From Deinococcus phoenicis (GTDB lineage: Bacteria > Deinococcota > Deinococci > Deinococcales > Deinococcaceae): a DNA stretch of 64,000 nt. The DNA lies in NCBI RefSeq assembly GCF_000599865.1, contig NZ_JHAC01000017.1, forward strand, positions 48,501 through 112,500. The letters run 5' to 3'. Shown piece after piece: positions 17,198-34,351 of this stretch. A model generated the notes under the pieces. The model was not told the origin of the DNA and made no database searches. It saw nothing but the letters and a program-made list of their open reading frames with translations. The translations under genes and the position numbers were made by a program. The first letter of the stretch is position 1, and every line of letters begins with the position of its first letter.

Positions 17198-18591
17198 TCA
17201 GCCCACCAGGATGTCGCGTTCCGGCGGGTACTTGACGGCGCGGCTCTGCTGGCTGCGCAGGCTGAAGGCGACGGCGAAGGTGACTGGGCCGATGCGTCCC
17301 AGGTACATCAGCACGGTCAGGATCAGCAGGCCGGGGTCGTTGATCAGGGGGGTGGTGTTCATGCTCAGGCCGACGGTGGCCGCCGCACTCACCGTCTCGA
17401 ACAGCAGGTGCGTGAAGCCGAGTTTGGGGTTGGTGGCGAGCAGCGCGAAAAAGGCGCTGGCGACCAGCAGAGCATAGAGGGTGGTGACGGTTCCGGCCCG
17501 CACCACGTTCTCCGGCTCCACCCGCCGCCCGAAGGCGATCAGTTCGCCGCGCCCGCGCACCATGTTCCACGCGCTGCCGACCAGGATCGCCAGCGTGCTG
17601 GTCTTGATGCCGCCGCCGGTGCTGCCGCTGTTCGCGCCGATGAACATCAGGGCGATCAGCAGAAAGAGGCTGGCGCTCGACATGCTGCTGATGTCCACCG
17701 TCGAAAAGCCCGCCGAGCGCGGCGTGACGCTCTGGAAGAAAGCGGCCAGCAGCTTGCCCGGCGCGTCCAGCGGCCCCAGCGTGCCCGCGTTGCCCCATTC
17801 CAGCGCCAGAATCAGCCCCGTGCCGAGCAGCAGCAGCAGTCCGGTGGTCAGCAGCGTGAGCCTGGAGTAGATCAGCAGCCGGTTGCGCCGGGGCCACAGC
17901 AGGTGCGTCAGGACATTGAGCTGCACCAGAAAGCCCAGCCCGCCCAGGATAATCAGGCCGCCCAGGGTCAGGTTGACCAGCGGATCGTGGGCATACTGCC
18001 CCATGCCGCCCGGCACCACCACGAACCCCGCGTTGTTGTAGGCGCTGACCGCGTGAAAGGCCGCCTGGTACAGCCCCTCGCCGGGGCCGAACTGCGGCAC
18101 GAAGCGCAGCGCGAGCAGCAGCGTTCCGGCCACCTCCGCGGCCAGGGTGTACAGAAAGATGATGCGGATCAAAGGCAACACGCCCCCCACGTCCAGCGCA
18201 TTGATCTGCTGCGCGAGGTGCTGGCGTTCGCTGAAGTTCACCCGGCGGCCCGTCAGGAAGGCGAACAGCGTGCCGAAGGTCAGGATGCCCAGGCCCCCCA
18301 CCTGCGCCAGCCCGATAATCAGCGTCTGCCCGAAGCGCGTAAAGGCCTCGCCCGTGTCCGCCACCACCAGCCCGGTGATGCAGATCGCGCTGGTGGCCGT
18401 AAACAGGCGGTCGATGCTGCCCAGGGCCGCGCCGGGGGTGGTCACGCCGGGCAGGTGCAGCAGCGCCGTCCCCAGGGCGATGCCGATCAGGTACACCACG
18501 GCGATCAGCTGCGGCGGCGTGAAGCGGGCAAACAGGGTTCGCCGGGGCCGGCCCGGGGAAGGGGGGAGTCGGGGAGGAAGGGGCCGCCGCA

Positions 18592-18592
<1 letters not shown>
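17198..18592 (-). CDS. ktrB: KtrB-type potassium channel subunit, copy 2
   Basis: 464 residues. Four membrane-pore-membrane repeats whose selectivity-filter Gly residues are all present: ICITGL, SAYNNAGF, TPRSAGF and SAAATVGL. The gate-loop region after helix 3 contains GANSGSTGGGIKTST. KtrB moves K+ (often Na+-coupled) across the inner membrane with KtrA. The ATG at 18592 overlaps the stop of the preceding paralogue (ATGA), so the two are translationally coupled. The N terminus is an Arg/Pro-rich extension before the first helix. Confidence 0.92.
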
Positions 18593-20007
<1,415 letters not shown>

Positions 20008-20165
20008 AGGAAACGCGCGATTCTACCACCGCCCCCTCCGCCCCGGCCTCCGGCTATACTGCTCTGCCAAGTACGTTCAGGCTTCCGGTTTTCCGGGCCG
20101 CGGAGCGTGAGGTTCCCGCTGGCTCCCGCCCCCCGGACGTACACTTTCCCGCCCGCCCTGCTCGC

Positions 20166-20185
20166 CGTTTATCGGGTGATAAACG
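20166..20185 (+). promoter_or_regulatory. Perfect 8-bp inverted repeat directly before the Shine-Dalgarno
   Basis: CGTTTATC (20166-20173), loop GGGT, GATAAACG (20178-20185). GGAGG follows within 3 nt and the ATG at 20197. As RNA it would stack against the ribosome-binding site; as DNA it is a candidate operator. TACACT (20140-20145) and TATACT (20055-20060) upstream are possible -10 boxes. Confidence 0.5.
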
Positions 20186-20196
20186 TGGAGGTCCCT

Positions 20197-21270
<1,074 letters not shown>

Positions 21271-21339
21271 GGCGGAGGTTCTTACACCCGTTTCAGCAGG
21301 TCGGTTCAGTCTTCCTGGGGGCTAACCGCACCCCCGCCC

Positions 21340-22263
<924 letters not shown>

Positions 22264-22331
22264 CGGGAGAGCATACGCGCCTCCTCGCGGGGCATGCCGC
22301 ATCTGCGGCGTCCGCGCGTCCCGGCCCACCG

Positions 22332-22343
22332 TACACTGCCCGC
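22332..22343 (+). promoter_or_regulatory. Leaderless-type -10 box (TACACT) of comEA
   Basis: TACACT at 22332-22337 with a 6-nt gap to the GTG start codon. Confidence 0.55.
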
Positions 22344-22721
22344 GTGTTCCCCTCCGAACGCCACTGGACGCTGATTCTCGCGGGTGGGTTGCTGGTCGTG
22401 GCGGTCCTGGCCCTCGGCCCGGCTTTTCGTCCCACGGCCCACACGCCCACCGTCACGCGCGTGGCCCTGCCCCCGCCCGCACAGGTGCAGGCCGCCGCCC
22501 CGGAGTACCCCACCACCGCGAGCGTCCGGCCCCTGATCTCGGGCCGGGTCGATCTGAACTCGGCCAGTCTCGAACAGCTGGAGGCCCTGCCCAAAGTCGG
22601 TCCGGCGCTCGCCGCACGCATCGTGGCGGGTCGGCCCTATCGCAGCCTCGCGGACCTCGACCGGGTGAAGGGCATCGGGGCCTCGACCCTGGCGGCCCTC
22701 ACCCCCCTCGTGACCTTTTGA
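22344..22721 (+). CDS. comEA: Competence protein ComEA (helix-hairpin-helix DNA receptor)
   Basis: 125 residues. An N-terminal membrane anchor (about 10-27, [18 protein letters not shown]), a Pro/Thr/Ala linker, and two HhH motifs: [22 protein letters not shown] and [16 protein letters not shown]. ComEA binds incoming double-stranded DNA in the periplasm during transformation. Starts with GTG and overlaps comEC by one base (TGATG), so the pair is cotranscribed and coupled. Confidence 0.93.
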   Translation: MFPSERHWTLILAGGLLVVAVLALGPAFRPTAHTPTVTRVALPPPAQVQAAAPEYPTTASVRPLISGRVDLNSASLEQLEALPKVGPALAARIVAGRPYRSLADLDRVKGIGASTLAALTPLVTF

Positions 22722-24949
22722 TGAGCGGGCGACACGGCCTGGCGCCTTCTCTCTCCACGGCCAGCCCGACGCGCGCGCCCTCCGGTCACCTCGCCTGGCC
22801 GGTGCCGCTCGCCTTCGGGGTAATGGGCGGCATCCTGCTGGGGCTGGGCGTGTGGTGGGGCGCGCTGGTGCTGCTGGCCAGTGCGGTGTTCGCCGTGCTG
22901 GATGGTCGCGCCGCCCTCGCGTTGCTGGCCCTCGTCGGCGCGGGCCTGGGGTTCGGCTCAGAGCGCCTGAATGCCGCGAAACCCGACCGGATGGCCCCCT
23001 GGGTGGGCGCTCAGGTCACGCTGAAGGGCGAGTGGGACGGCCAGTTTCTGCGTCTCTCCGACCCACCGGCGCGGGTGGCTGTTGCGCCTAAACCGCGCGT
23101 CGGGCCGGGCCAGGTCGTCCTCAGCGGGCGGCTGGTGCGCCCGGAAGGTCGGCGGGTGCCGGGCGGCTTCGATCAGGCGGCGTGGTTGCGGGGGCAGGGC
23201 GGCCTGTGGGTGCCGACGCCGACCACCGTCCTGGTCGCGGCCCGCGTGCGCCACCACACTCCCGAGGGCGGCGTGCGCGGCTGGTTCCGCCGGGGGCTGA
23301 CGGCGGGGCTGGGACCGCGTCAGGCCGCGCTGATGCAGGCCACCGAACTCGGGGACCGGAACGACATCGGCCGCGAGGACTTCGGCGAAGGCTACAGCGT
23401 CCGCGACGCCTTCGCGCGTTCGGGCCTCTCGCACTTGATGGCGCTGAGCGGGCAGAATGTCGCCCTGCTCACGGGCGCGGTGATCTGGCTGTTGATGTGG
23501 CTGCGCGTGCCGCTGGGGTGGCGTTACGGCGGCGCGCTGCTCTTTCTCGCGCCGTACCTGCTGCTGGTCGGCGTGTCGCCCAGCATTACCCGCGCCGTCC
23601 TGATGGGTGGGGCGGTGCTGGCCGGGTACGCCCTCGGGCGCGGGCGGCTGGACCCTTATGCCGTCATTGCCCTGGCCGCCGTTCTCTGCCTGCTGCCCTT
23701 TCCGCTGTGGCTGCTGGACGTGGGCTTTCAGCTCTCGTTCCTGGCAGTGCTGGGCCTCACGCTGTCGGGGAAACTGGCCGGACGCCTGCCGGCCCGCTGG
23801 CCCCTGGGGCTGCGGCTGGCGCTGGTGGCGACCGTGCTGGCCGAACTCGCCACCCTGCCGGTCATCGCCGGGACCTTCGGGCAGCTTCCGCTGGTGGGGC
23901 TGCCCGCCAACCTGATCGCGGGGGCGCTGATGGTGGCGCTGGTGCCGCTGGGCTTTCTGGCGGGATTGCTGGGACCGTTCGCGGTGGCCGTCAACTGGCT
24001 GACCGGCCTGCTGGCCTCGCTCCTGCTGGGCGTGGTGGAAGTGTTCGGACAGGCCCCTGTGCTGACCTGGGGCACTGTGGGCGCGGCGGGCTTCGCCGCT
24101 TACGGTGTGGCGGCGCTCGCCGGGGTGCTGTGGCTGCTGGGCCGCGTGCGTGCGCCGGTCGCGCTGGGCACGCTCCTCGCCTGCGCGGTCCTGACCCTGC
24201 TCCCCGGCCTGCTGCGCCCGGCCCGCGAGATCGTTTTTCTGGACGTGGGTCAGGGCGACAGCACCCTGATCCGCACCGGGCATCTGAACGTGCTGGTAGA
24301 TGGCGGCGGCTCGGTCGGCTCGGACTATGACGTGGGTACCCGCACCGTCGTCCCGGCCCTGCGCGCCCTGGGTGTCCGCTCCCTGAACGTGGTCGTGGCG
24401 ACCCACGCCGACACCGACCATATCGAAGGGCTGTCGGGTGTGCTGCGTGCCCTGCCGGTCGGGGAACTCTGGATCGGGCAGCGCAAGACGGATGATCCGG
24501 TGCTGACGGCCCTGCTCGATGTCGCCCGCGAGGAAGGCGTGCCCGTCCGCGAGATCCGGCGCGGCGACCGCATCCAGGCCGACGGCGTCACCCTCACCGT
24601 GCTGTGGCCGCAGGGCCGCGTCTGGTCCACGGAGGACAACAACAACAGTCTCGCCCTCACCGTCGAAACGCGCGGCTTCCGCACGGCGCTGCTGGGCGAC
24701 CTGCCCGACCCCGCCGAGGCGCTGATCGGGGTGGGTGACCTCGATCTGCTCAAGGCCGCCCACCACGGCAGCCGCCACAGCACGGGCGAGGCGATCCTGA
24801 AAGAAAGCACGCCCGCCGATGTGCTGATCAGTGTCGGGCGCAACACCTATGGCCACCCGCATCCCGACGTTCTGGCGCGGATCGCTGAGGCGGGTGCGAA
24901 GGTCTGGCGCACCGATGAGCTGGGGACAATGCGCTGGCCGCTGCCCTGA
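22721..24949 (+). CDS. comEC: DNA-uptake channel ComEC/Rec2
   Basis: 742 residues. N-terminal membrane helices, an OB-like extracytoplasmic part (about 85-175), and the competence core with [18 protein letters not shown] and [16 protein letters not shown]-terminal metallo-beta-lactamase domain (about 505-742) has [22 protein letters not shown] and [12 protein letters not shown]. ComEC moves single-stranded DNA across the inner membrane; the C-terminal domain is the proposed nuclease for the other strand. The metal-ligand motif HADTDH is intact here. Confidence 0.95.
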   Translation: MSGRHGLAPSLSTASPTRAPSGHLAWPVPLAFGVMGGILLGLGVWWGALVLLASAVFAVLDGRAALALLALVGAGLGFGSERLNAAKPDRMAPWVGAQVTLKGEWDGQFLRLSDPPARVAVAPKPRVGPGQVVLSGRLVRPEGRRVPGGFDQAAWLRGQGGLWVPTPTTVLVAARVRHHTPEGGVRGWFRRGLTAGLGPRQAALMQATELGDRNDIGREDFGEGYSVRDAFARSGLSHLMALSGQNVALLTGAVIWLLMWLRVPLGWRYGGALLFLAPYLLLVGVSPSITRAVLMGGAVLAGYALGRGRLDPYAVIALAAVLCLLPFPLWLLDVGFQLSFLAVLGLTLSGKLAGRLPARWPLGLRLALVATVLAELATLPVIAGTFGQLPLVGLPANLIAGALMVALVPLGFLAGLLGPFAVAVNWLTGLLASLLLGVVEVFGQAPVLTWGTVGAAGFAAYGVAALAGVLWLLGRVRAPVALGTLLACAVLTLLPGLLRPAREIVFLDVGQGDSTLIRTGHLNVLVDGGGSVGSDYDVGTRTVVPALRALGVRSLNVVVATHADTDHIEGLSGVLRALPVGELWIGQRKTDDPVLTALLDVAREEGVPVREIRRGDRIQADGVTLTVLWPQGRVWSTEDNNNSLALTVETRGFRTALLGDLPDPAEALIGVGDLDLLKAAHHGSRHSTGEAILKESTPADVLISVGRNTYGHPHPDVLARIAEAGAKVWRTDELGTMRWPLP

Positions 24950-24954
24950 AGTCC

Positions 24955-25941
24955 TCAGACCTTGACCCTGACCTGCTGCCCTTCCCGCGCCGCCGTGAAC
25001 AGTGCGTCCAGCACTCGCGCCTGCCGCACCGCGTCCTGCGGGGGATAGAGCACCGCCTCCTCGCCCCGCGCGGCCCGCTGAAAGTGCGCGACCATCGCGG
25101 CGTACCCGTCGTGTGGGGGAAACGTTTCGGTGCGCCCGCCGCCCGCCGTCTGAACCCGGAAGGATAACTCAGCGTCCGCCTTGCTGCCGAAGACCCCGTC
25201 CATGTCGAGGCTGCCCGCCGTCCCGACCACTGTGAGGCGCTGGGTGGGTGTCCCCCCCCAGTCGAAGGCACAGTCGAGGCTGCCGAGAGCCTGTCCATAG
25301 TGCAGCGTGCCGCTCAAGCCCACGTCCACGCCTTCCGCCGACCAGCGGGCCTGCGCGCTCACGCTGTCCGGCTCGCCCAGCAGCAGCCGCGCGAGGTTCA
25401 CCGCATAGCAGCCCACGTCGTACAGCGCGCCGCCCCCCTTACTCGCGTCCCAGCGGAAATCGTCCGGACGGGTCAGCTCGAAGCCGAAGGCACCCCGGTA
25501 AGCCCGCACCTCGCCCAGTTCGCCGCCCGTCACGATCTCGCGCAGCCGCGCGACGTGGGGCTGAAAACGGTAGGCGAAGGCTTCCAGCAGCACCCGTCCT
25601 GTCTCTGCCGCCGTGTCGGCCAGCACCTGCGCCTCGTCCGCATTCAGGCTGAGCGGTTTTTCCGTCAGTGCGTGCTTGCCGGCACGCAACGCCGCCAGCG
25701 TCCAGGGCCGGTGCGCGTCGTTGGGCAGCGGGTTGTAGACGGCCTGCACCTCCGAGGCGATGACGGCGTCGTAGGTGCCTAGGCGCGGAATGTCCCATTC
25801 CTGGGCAAAGGCGCGCGCCCGGGCCGAATGCGGGTCGCGCACCCCGACCATCGTCACCTCACCCCCTGCGGCGCGAATGGCCGGAATGAGTGCCCGCGCG
25901 ATGCGGGCCGCGCCGAGAATCCCCCAGGTGAAGGCTGTCAT
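24955..25941 (-). CDS. Gfo/Idh/MocA-family oxidoreductase
   Basis: 328 residues. N-terminal NAD(P)-binding fold with [31 protein letters not shown] and [10 protein letters not shown], which carries the family Glu-Lys-Pro. The C-terminal substrate domain has [19 protein letters not shown] (G-x-L-x-D-x-G-x-H/Y). This resembles the D-xylose 1-dehydrogenase/glucose-fructose oxidoreductase branch. Substrate unknown. The ATG at 25941 is preferred over the frame extension to 25968 because TACGCT ends 6 nt before it. Convergent with comEC, 5 bases apart. Confidence 0.85.
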   Translation of the reverse strand: MTAFTWGILGAARIARALIPAIRAAGGEVTMVGVRDPHSARARAFAQEWDIPRLGTYDAVIASEVQAVYNPLPNDAHRPWTLAALRAGKHALTEKPLSLNADEAQVLADTAAETGRVLLEAFAYRFQPHVARLREIVTGGELGEVRAYRGAFGFELTRPDDFRWDASKGGGALYDVGCYAVNLARLLLGEPDSVSAQARWSAEGVDVGLSGTLHYGQALGSLDCAFDWGGTPTQRLTVVGTAGSLDMDGVFGSKADAELSFRVQTAGGGRTETFPPHDGYAAMVAHFQRAARGEEAVLYPPQDAVRQARVLDALFTAAREGQQVRVKV

Positions 25942-25974
25942 GGGCGCAGCGTACCCCGGAGCGGGCAAAAGAGA

Positions 25975-26008
25975 GGAGGCCCACTGGGACTCCTCCCAGT
26001 GGGCCTCC
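25975..26008 (-). terminator. Strong intrinsic terminator of rpsA
   Basis: Perfect 15-bp stem (GGAGGCCCACTGGGA and its complement) with a 4-nt loop. On the minus strand it is followed by TCTCTTTTG. It lies just after the S1 stop. Confidence 0.85.
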
Positions 26009-26021
26009 GGACAGCGGGGGA

Positions 26022-27834
<1,813 letters not shown>

Positions 27835-27837
27835 GCC

Positions 27838-27871
<34 letters not shown>

Positions 27872-27889
27872 CTAACGCGGCAACGCCTC

Positions 27890-27919
27890 AGTGTAGCACC
27901 GCCTGTTGAGGGGGGGCAA
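27890..27919 (-). promoter_or_regulatory. Candidate promoter of rpsA
   Basis: Minus-strand TACACT (-10, plus 27890-27895) and TTGCCC (-35, plus 27914-27919) separated by 18 bp. Gives a leader of about 75 nt carrying the Shine-Dalgarno. Confidence 0.5.
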
Positions 27920-27998
27920 GCGGGGTTTGAACGCGGTCCATTCGGCGTTCAGCAAGGCGTGGCAGGAAGGGGGGCAGGCGCGCCGGCCAGCGCGGCAG

Positions 27999-28027
27999 TT
28001 GACGGGGCCGGGAGAGGCGGCTATACT
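27999..28027 (+). promoter_or_regulatory. Sigma70 promoter of tRNA-Gln
   Basis: TTGACG (27999-28004), 17-bp spacer, TATACT (28022-28027). Close to consensus and well placed 43 bases before the tRNA. Confidence 0.8.
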
Positions 28028-28068
28028 CCCTCACGCTCACCCCCCAGGTGGGCCGTCAGAGGAAGGCA

Positions 28069-28145
<77 letters not shown>

Positions 28146-28150
28146 TCAAA

Positions 28151-28176
28151 CCTCCGTGTAAGGCGGAGGTTTTTTT
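28151..28176 (+). terminator. Intrinsic terminator of tRNA-Gln
   Basis: CCTCCG, 7-nt loop, CGGAGG, then TTTTTTT. Confidence 0.9.
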
Positions 28177-28190
28177 ATTGCCCGCCGCCC

Positions 28191-28203
28191 TATGCTGGCC
28201 GTG
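28191..28203 (+). promoter_or_regulatory. Leaderless-type -10 box (TATGCT) of the gene at 28204
   Basis: TATGCT at 28191-28196, 7-nt gap to the ATG. It also shows that the in-frame ATG at 28192 is part of the -10 box and not the start. Confidence 0.5.
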
Positions 28204-28560
28204 ATGCGCGGCTGGCTCCGGGGAAAGAAAGAGAGTCGGGAAGACTCGCCCGCCTGGCTGAAGGTCTTTCTGGCGTTCTGGCTGGTGGTGGGGTTGGCGT
28301 GCGGCGCAGTGACTGTCTTTTCGGGGCGATTCGTTCCGGTTGGTTTTGCCCCGGATGTGGCCCAACTGGCCTGCCTGCAATTCTCGGGTGTCCCTTACCG
28401 CGTGAATGGGCAACTTGTCGAGCCGCCAGCCGTGACCCGGAAGTCTGGCAAGGTCGAGACGGTGGTTCCCGCTTCTATCCAGGGCCAGCCTACCGAGGTG
28501 CGGGCGCGTGACCGCAAGCACTTCTGCCTGAACGCGGGCCACCGCTTCTCTTCGCCCTGA
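28204..28560 (+). CDS. Single-pass membrane protein, unknown
   Basis: 118 residues: a short basic N terminus, one membrane helix at about 20-42 (LKVFLAFWLVVGLACGAVTVF), and a small extracytoplasmic domain with two Cys (AQLACLQF and KHFCLNAG). No recognised family. Lies between the tRNA terminator and trxB. Confidence 0.6.
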   Translation: MRGWLRGKKESREDSPAWLKVFLAFWLVVGLACGAVTVFSGRFVPVGFAPDVAQLACLQFSGVPYRVNGQLVEPPAVTRKSGKVETVVPASIQGQPTEVRARDRKHFCLNAGHRFSSP

Positions 28561-28611
28561 TACTTTAAAAAACAAAGTGCCTGCCTGACCATCCCCGAAT
28601 GTGCCCGGTGG

Positions 28612-28623
28612 TACGCTTCCTGC
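28612..28623 (+). promoter_or_regulatory. Leaderless-type -10 box (TACGCT) of trxB
   Basis: TACGCT at 28612-28617, 6-nt gap to the ATG. Confidence 0.45.
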
Positions 28624-29601
28624 ATGACCAGCGTCCCTCACACCCCTCAGGACTTTGACGTGGTGATCGTCGGCGGCGGCCCCGCCGGACTCACGGCCGC
28701 CATCTATACGGGCCGCGCCAGCCTCAGCACCCTAGTGCTCGAAAAGGGCCTGCCCGGCGGTCAGATCGCCCAGACCGAGGAGGTCGAGAACTACCCCGGT
28801 TTTCCCGACCCGATTCCCGGCATGGAACTCGCGCAGCGCATGGTGCAGCAAGCCGAGAAGTTCGGCGCACGGATCGAGATGGAAGAGGTGCAGGCCATCG
28901 AGGCCACGCCGGAGAGCCATCCCTATGTGTTCACCGTTCGCGGCTACGGCGGTACCTACCGCGCGAGAAGCGTGATTCTGGCGACGGGCGCGAACCCCAA
29001 GCGGCTGAACGTGCCCGGCGAGGAACACTTCTGGGGCAAGGGCGTCAGCACCTGCGCCACCTGCGACGGTTTCTTCTACCGGGGCAAGAAGGTCGTGGTG
29101 ATCGGCGGCGGCGACGCGGCAGTCGAGGAAGGGCTGTTTCTGACCAAGTTCGCGGAAGAGGTCACGTTGATTCACCGCCGTGACACCTTGCGCGCCAACA
29201 AGGTGGCCCAGGCCCGCGCCTTTGCCAGCCCCAAGATGAAGTTCATCTGGGACACGGCGGTCGAGGAGATTCAGGGCGAGGAGCACGTGACGGGGGTCCG
29301 GCTGAAGAACCTCAAGACCGGCGAGACGCGGGATATGCCCACCGACGGGGTGTTCATCTTCATCGGACACGTGCCGAACACCGAGTTTGTACAGGGCACC
29401 GTGGGCCTGCGCGCCGACGGCTACGTGGAAGTGACGGACGAGATCTATACCAGCGTGCCGCTGCTGTTCGCGGCGGGCGACGTCTCGGACTACGTGTATC
29501 GCCAGCTTGCCACCAGTGTCGGGGCGGGCACCCGCGCCGCGATGAGTGCCGAACGTGCCCTGGCGGCGCTGGAACTGGAAACCGAGACGGCGGCGGACTG
29601 A
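28624..29601 (+). CDS. trxB: Thioredoxin reductase
   Basis: 325 residues. FAD motif [20 protein letters not shown] at about 13-32, redox CATC ([15 protein letters not shown]), NADPH motif [20 protein letters not shown] with HRRDTLRA (two Arg selecting NADPH), and the second FAD motif [22 protein letters not shown]. Keeps thioredoxin reduced with NADPH in the cytoplasm. Length and motifs are those of the low-Mr bacterial type. Confidence 0.96.
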   Translation: MTSVPHTPQDFDVVIVGGGPAGLTAAIYTGRASLSTLVLEKGLPGGQIAQTEEVENYPGFPDPIPGMELAQRMVQQAEKFGARIEMEEVQAIEATPESHPYVFTVRGYGGTYRARSVILATGANPKRLNVPGEEHFWGKGVSTCATCDGFFYRGKKVVVIGGGDAAVEEGLFLTKFAEEVTLIHRRDTLRANKVAQARAFASPKMKFIWDTAVEEIQGEEHVTGVRLKNLKTGETRDMPTDGVFIFIGHVPNTEFVQGTVGLRADGYVEVTDEIYTSVPLLFAAGDVSDYVYRQLATSVGAGTRAAMSAERALAALELETETAAD

Positions 29602-29668
29602 ACTGGCCCGGCGAGCGCAGGAGAATACGGGAAGGGGAGACGGGCCGCCCTTCCCGTATCCTTGGCGT

Positions 29669-30181
29669 ATGCGTCCTCTGACCCCCTCGGCCCGGCTGAT
29701 CCGCAAGGCGCGCGGCTATGTGGGCAAGATGCGGCGACTCGCGCGCAGCCTGAGGGCCACCTACGCCCACCCGGACGACACCTGGGCGGCCGCGCAGCTC
29801 ACGCCTGCCGAAGCCCGCGTCTATCTGGGCATGGACCCCCGTGACCGTGAACACGCCTGCCGGGTCACCCGTCACCTGCTGCGCGAACATCCCCACGTCG
29901 CGCCGGAGGTGGTGGCGGCGGCCCTGCTGCACGACTGCGGCAAGAGCCTGCGCCCGTACCGCGTGACCGAGCGTGTGCTGGTCGGTCTGGTCCCGAACCG
30001 CCTGTCGCGGCTGCTTCCGCTCGGCCCGCTCTCGGTGCGCGCCTATCACCCGGAACTGGGGGCGGAATTGTTGGCCCGTGCCGGTGCGCGGCTCCGGGTC
30101 GCGCGGCTGGTCGCCCGGCACCACCACGCGGGCGGCGACCCGGACGCGGCCCTGCTCCACCACTACGACGATCTGGAGTGA
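29669..30181 (+). CDS. HD-domain protein
   Basis: 170 residues. Helical HD fold: [13 protein letters not shown] (first His), [14 protein letters not shown] (HD pair) and [24 protein letters not shown] (late His/Asp). A basic N-terminal 45 residues is probably a separate helix pair. Small stand-alone HD phosphohydrolase, substrate unknown. A TATCCT box ends 6 nt before the ATG. Confidence 0.8.
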   Translation: MRPLTPSARLIRKARGYVGKMRRLARSLRATYAHPDDTWAAAQLTPAEARVYLGMDPRDREHACRVTRHLLREHPHVAPEVVAAALLHDCGKSLRPYRVTERVLVGLVPNRLSRLLPLGPLSVRAYHPELGAELLARAGARLRVARLVARHHHAGGDPDAALLHHYDDLE

Positions 30182-30184
30182 GGC

Positions 30185-30214
30185 TTGACTTTCCTGGGCC
30201 CGCCCGCCTACAAT
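30185..30214 (+). promoter_or_regulatory. Promoter of tRNA-Glu
   Basis: TTGACT (30185-30190), 18-bp spacer, TACAAT (30209-30214), 46 bases before the tRNA. It begins immediately after the HD-gene stop codon. Confidence 0.75.
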
Positions 30215-30259
30215 CTCCCCTTGCCTGACGCCGCTCCCAGGGGCGGACCCAATCCCGGA

Positions 30260-30335
<76 letters not shown>

Positions 30336-30340
30336 CTGCG

Positions 30341-30372
30341 CGCCGCCTCCTTTGCACCGGGGGCGGCGTTTT
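30341..30372 (+). terminator. Terminator after tRNA-Glu
   Basis: CGCCGCC pairs with GGCGGCG across a 14-nt loop and is followed by TTTT. Confidence 0.7.
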
Positions 30373-30394
30373 GCTGCCGGGCTAAGCTGCCCCC

Positions 30395-31075
30395 ATGTCC
30401 CTCCCCCCGGCCCTGACCGAGCTGGTCACCTACTTCGAGCCGCTCTCGACCGTGCGCCGTGACTTCCGGGGCGCGGTGACGCTACATACGCCGGGGGTGA
30501 ACGTGCTGGCCCTGAACGCGACGTTCCTCCCCGATGCCGACCCCGACCGGCTGCCCCTTGTCACCGCTTGGCACCACGCGCAGGAGATGCCCGGCCTGGT
30601 GGCGGCGACGGTGCCCCTGCCCGGGGAAGAGGTCGGGGCACTGCGGGTCGGCACCTACCACCCGCAGCCGGAGGCGGGTGTGATCGCGGTGGAACAGGTG
30701 TCGCGCCTCTCGTTGCCCGCCTGGGCCGCTGTCCTGACCGAGGCGCACGGGACGCCGGAGTGGGCCGGGCCGCTGGCCCGTCACCTCGCGGCCCGGCTGG
30801 AAGGTGACTCCGCCTTCACGCTGCTGACCGCCTACGCGGGAGGCGAGGCCATCGGGGCGCTGCTGTGGCGGGCCGGTGCGGCGGGTGGGGGGGCCGCCCA
30901 CCTCTGGGGCGCACTGGACGCCGCTGCCGACGCGCCCCTGCTGAATGCCGCGCACGCTCTGGGCGGGCGGCTCTGCGTCTCTCTGCCCGACACCAGTCCG
31001 CTGGAAGTCATGAACGAGGCCCACGTCCGGTTCAGCCTGCTGGACGCTTCCGGCAGCGCCGCGCAGGAATCCTGA
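30395..31075 (+). CDS. Protein of unknown function
   Basis: 226 residues, soluble, no signal peptide, one Cys. It starts MSLPPALTELVTYFEPLST. The middle part alternates short strands and helices (VIAVEQVSRLSLPAWAAVL, GGEAIGALLWRAG, AAHLWGALDAAADAPLLNAA), which is compatible with a divergent GNAT-type acetyltransferase fold, but no acetyl-CoA loop can be pointed to. A TAAGCT box ends 6 nt before the ATG. Confidence 0.65.
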   Translation: MSLPPALTELVTYFEPLSTVRRDFRGAVTLHTPGVNVLALNATFLPDADPDRLPLVTAWHHAQEMPGLVAATVPLPGEEVGALRVGTYHPQPEAGVIAVEQVSRLSLPAWAAVLTEAHGTPEWAGPLARHLAARLEGDSAFTLLTAYAGGEAIGALLWRAGAAGGGAAHLWGALDAAADAPLLNAAHALGGRLCVSLPDTSPLEVMNEAHVRFSLLDASGSAAQES

Positions 31076-31149
31076 GCTGTGGTTTCAGATGAGAAAGATA
31101 CAGTTTTCTAAATGTAAGGGAACGACCATATGACGGCTTTCCCTCACCT

Positions 31150-31162
31150 CAGACGACGTCTG
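31150..31162. promoter_or_regulatory. 13-bp palindrome upstream of the CAP lipoprotein
   Basis: CAGACG-A-CGTCTG, perfectly symmetric, in the AT-richer stretch before the lipoprotein gene. Candidate operator; the binding protein is unknown. Confidence 0.3.
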
Positions 31163-31229
31163 GCATTTGTGAGACATGAGAATGCTCTCCTCACGCCCAG
31201 CCTCAGACTCCTCGGGTCTACTGACGGTC

Positions 31230-32060
31230 ATGCGTCCTTTCCAGCAACTGGTTCTGGTCGGCGGCCTGCTGACCCTCGCGGCCTGCGGTTCTGCTCCTGA
31301 GGCCCCCTCGGCCACGGCTCCTGCCAGCAGCACCTCCACGCTGACGCTGGCCCCCGGCCTGACTGGCCAGGCCAGTGCGGGCACCCTGACCGTGGGGCAG
31401 ACCCGGCAACTGAACGTGCTGGTCGGCGGACGGGCACCGCTGCCCGGCGAGCTGACCTGGACGACCAGCAATGCGGGCGTCGCCACCGTAAGTCAGAGCG
31501 GCCTGGTGACGGCGCGGGGAGCGGGCAACGCGACGATCCGCGCCGCGTTGACGAACAACCGGAGCGCGTTCCTGGACTTCACACTGTCGGTCACGGCGGC
31601 CACGGGCACCCCCGCCCCGACACCCACCCCCGCGCCCAGTCCGTCTTCCAGCGCCTTTGCCCAGCAGGTGCTGACCCTGACGAACCAGGCCCGCGCCCAG
31701 GCCCGGAGCTGCGGCGCGACCAGCTTTGCGGCCACCACGCCCCTCACCTCTAGCGCCCAGCTGGAGCAGGCCGCGCAGGGACACGCGGCGGACATGGCCG
31801 CGAAAAACTACTTCAGCCACACCAGCCAGGATGGCCGCACGATGGCGCAGCGCATCACGGCCACCGGCTACAGCTGGCGCACCATCGGGGAGAACATCGC
31901 CGCCGGGCAGCCGACGCCGGAAAGTGTCGTGGCCGGGTGGTTGGCGAGCGAGGGCCACTGCCGCAACATCATGAACCCCAGCTTCAAGGAACTCGGGGTC
32001 GGCTACGCCCAGGGCGGCGCCTACGGCTCGTACTGGGTGCAGGACTTCGGCGCGCGCTGA
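31230..32060 (+). CDS. CAP/SCP-domain lipoprotein with a Big-2-like domain
   Basis: 276 residues. Signal peptide with lipobox (LLTLAAC, Cys at about 20). A Big-2-like immunoglobulin fold follows at about 30-125 (TLTVGQTRQLNVLVGG, ELTWTTSNAGVATVSQSGLVTARGAGNATI). A Thr-Pro linker leads to a CAP domain (about 150-276) with FAQQVLTLTNQARAQARSC, HAADMAAKNYFSHTSQDG and GENIAAGQPTPE, then GHCRNIMNPSFKELGVGYA. The His/Glu cavity residues of CAP proteins are present. Role at the envelope unknown. The frame extends upstream to 31176, but the lipobox fixes the start at 31230. Confidence 0.88.
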   Translation: MRPFQQLVLVGGLLTLAACGSAPEAPSATAPASSTSTLTLAPGLTGQASAGTLTVGQTRQLNVLVGGRAPLPGELTWTTSNAGVATVSQSGLVTARGAGNATIRAALTNNRSAFLDFTLSVTAATGTPAPTPTPAPSPSSSAFAQQVLTLTNQARAQARSCGATSFAATTPLTSSAQLEQAAQGHAADMAAKNYFSHTSQDGRTMAQRITATGYSWRTIGENIAAGQPTPESVVAGWLASEGHCRNIMNPSFKELGVGYAQGGAYGSYWVQDFGAR

Positions 32061-32081
32061 AGCCCAGATCCTCTGACCTGA

Positions 32082-32112
32082 GAAGGCCACCCGGAATCTC
32101 TGGGTGGCCTTC
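32082..32112. terminator. Bidirectional terminator hairpin
   Basis: 11-bp perfect stem (GAAGGCCACCC / GGGTGGCCTTC), 9-nt loop, between two convergent genes. Confidence 0.75.
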
Positions 32113-32136
32113 CTGGTTGTGGGGTGCGCGCTGCCG

Positions 32137-33699
<1,563 letters not shown>

Positions 33700-33771
33700 G
33701 GGGCCATGCTACCTGGGCACTCGTTCGCGCGGCCTCCGTTCCCGGCGCGGGAACACTGCGGGCGGAAGAGT

Positions 33772-34260
<489 letters not shown>

Positions 34261-34351
34261 GGCTTCACGTCCTTCCGCTTCCAGCCTAGGCACTGGGCCT
34301 CTCCCTCATCTGAATGGCGGCTTCAGGTTCCCTCACGCTCCAGTCGCCCCC

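Noticed and set aside
28192..28203. ATG at 28192 as start of the membrane protein
   Set aside because: That ATG is inside the TATGCT box; the next ATG at 28204 has the standard 7-nt spacing.
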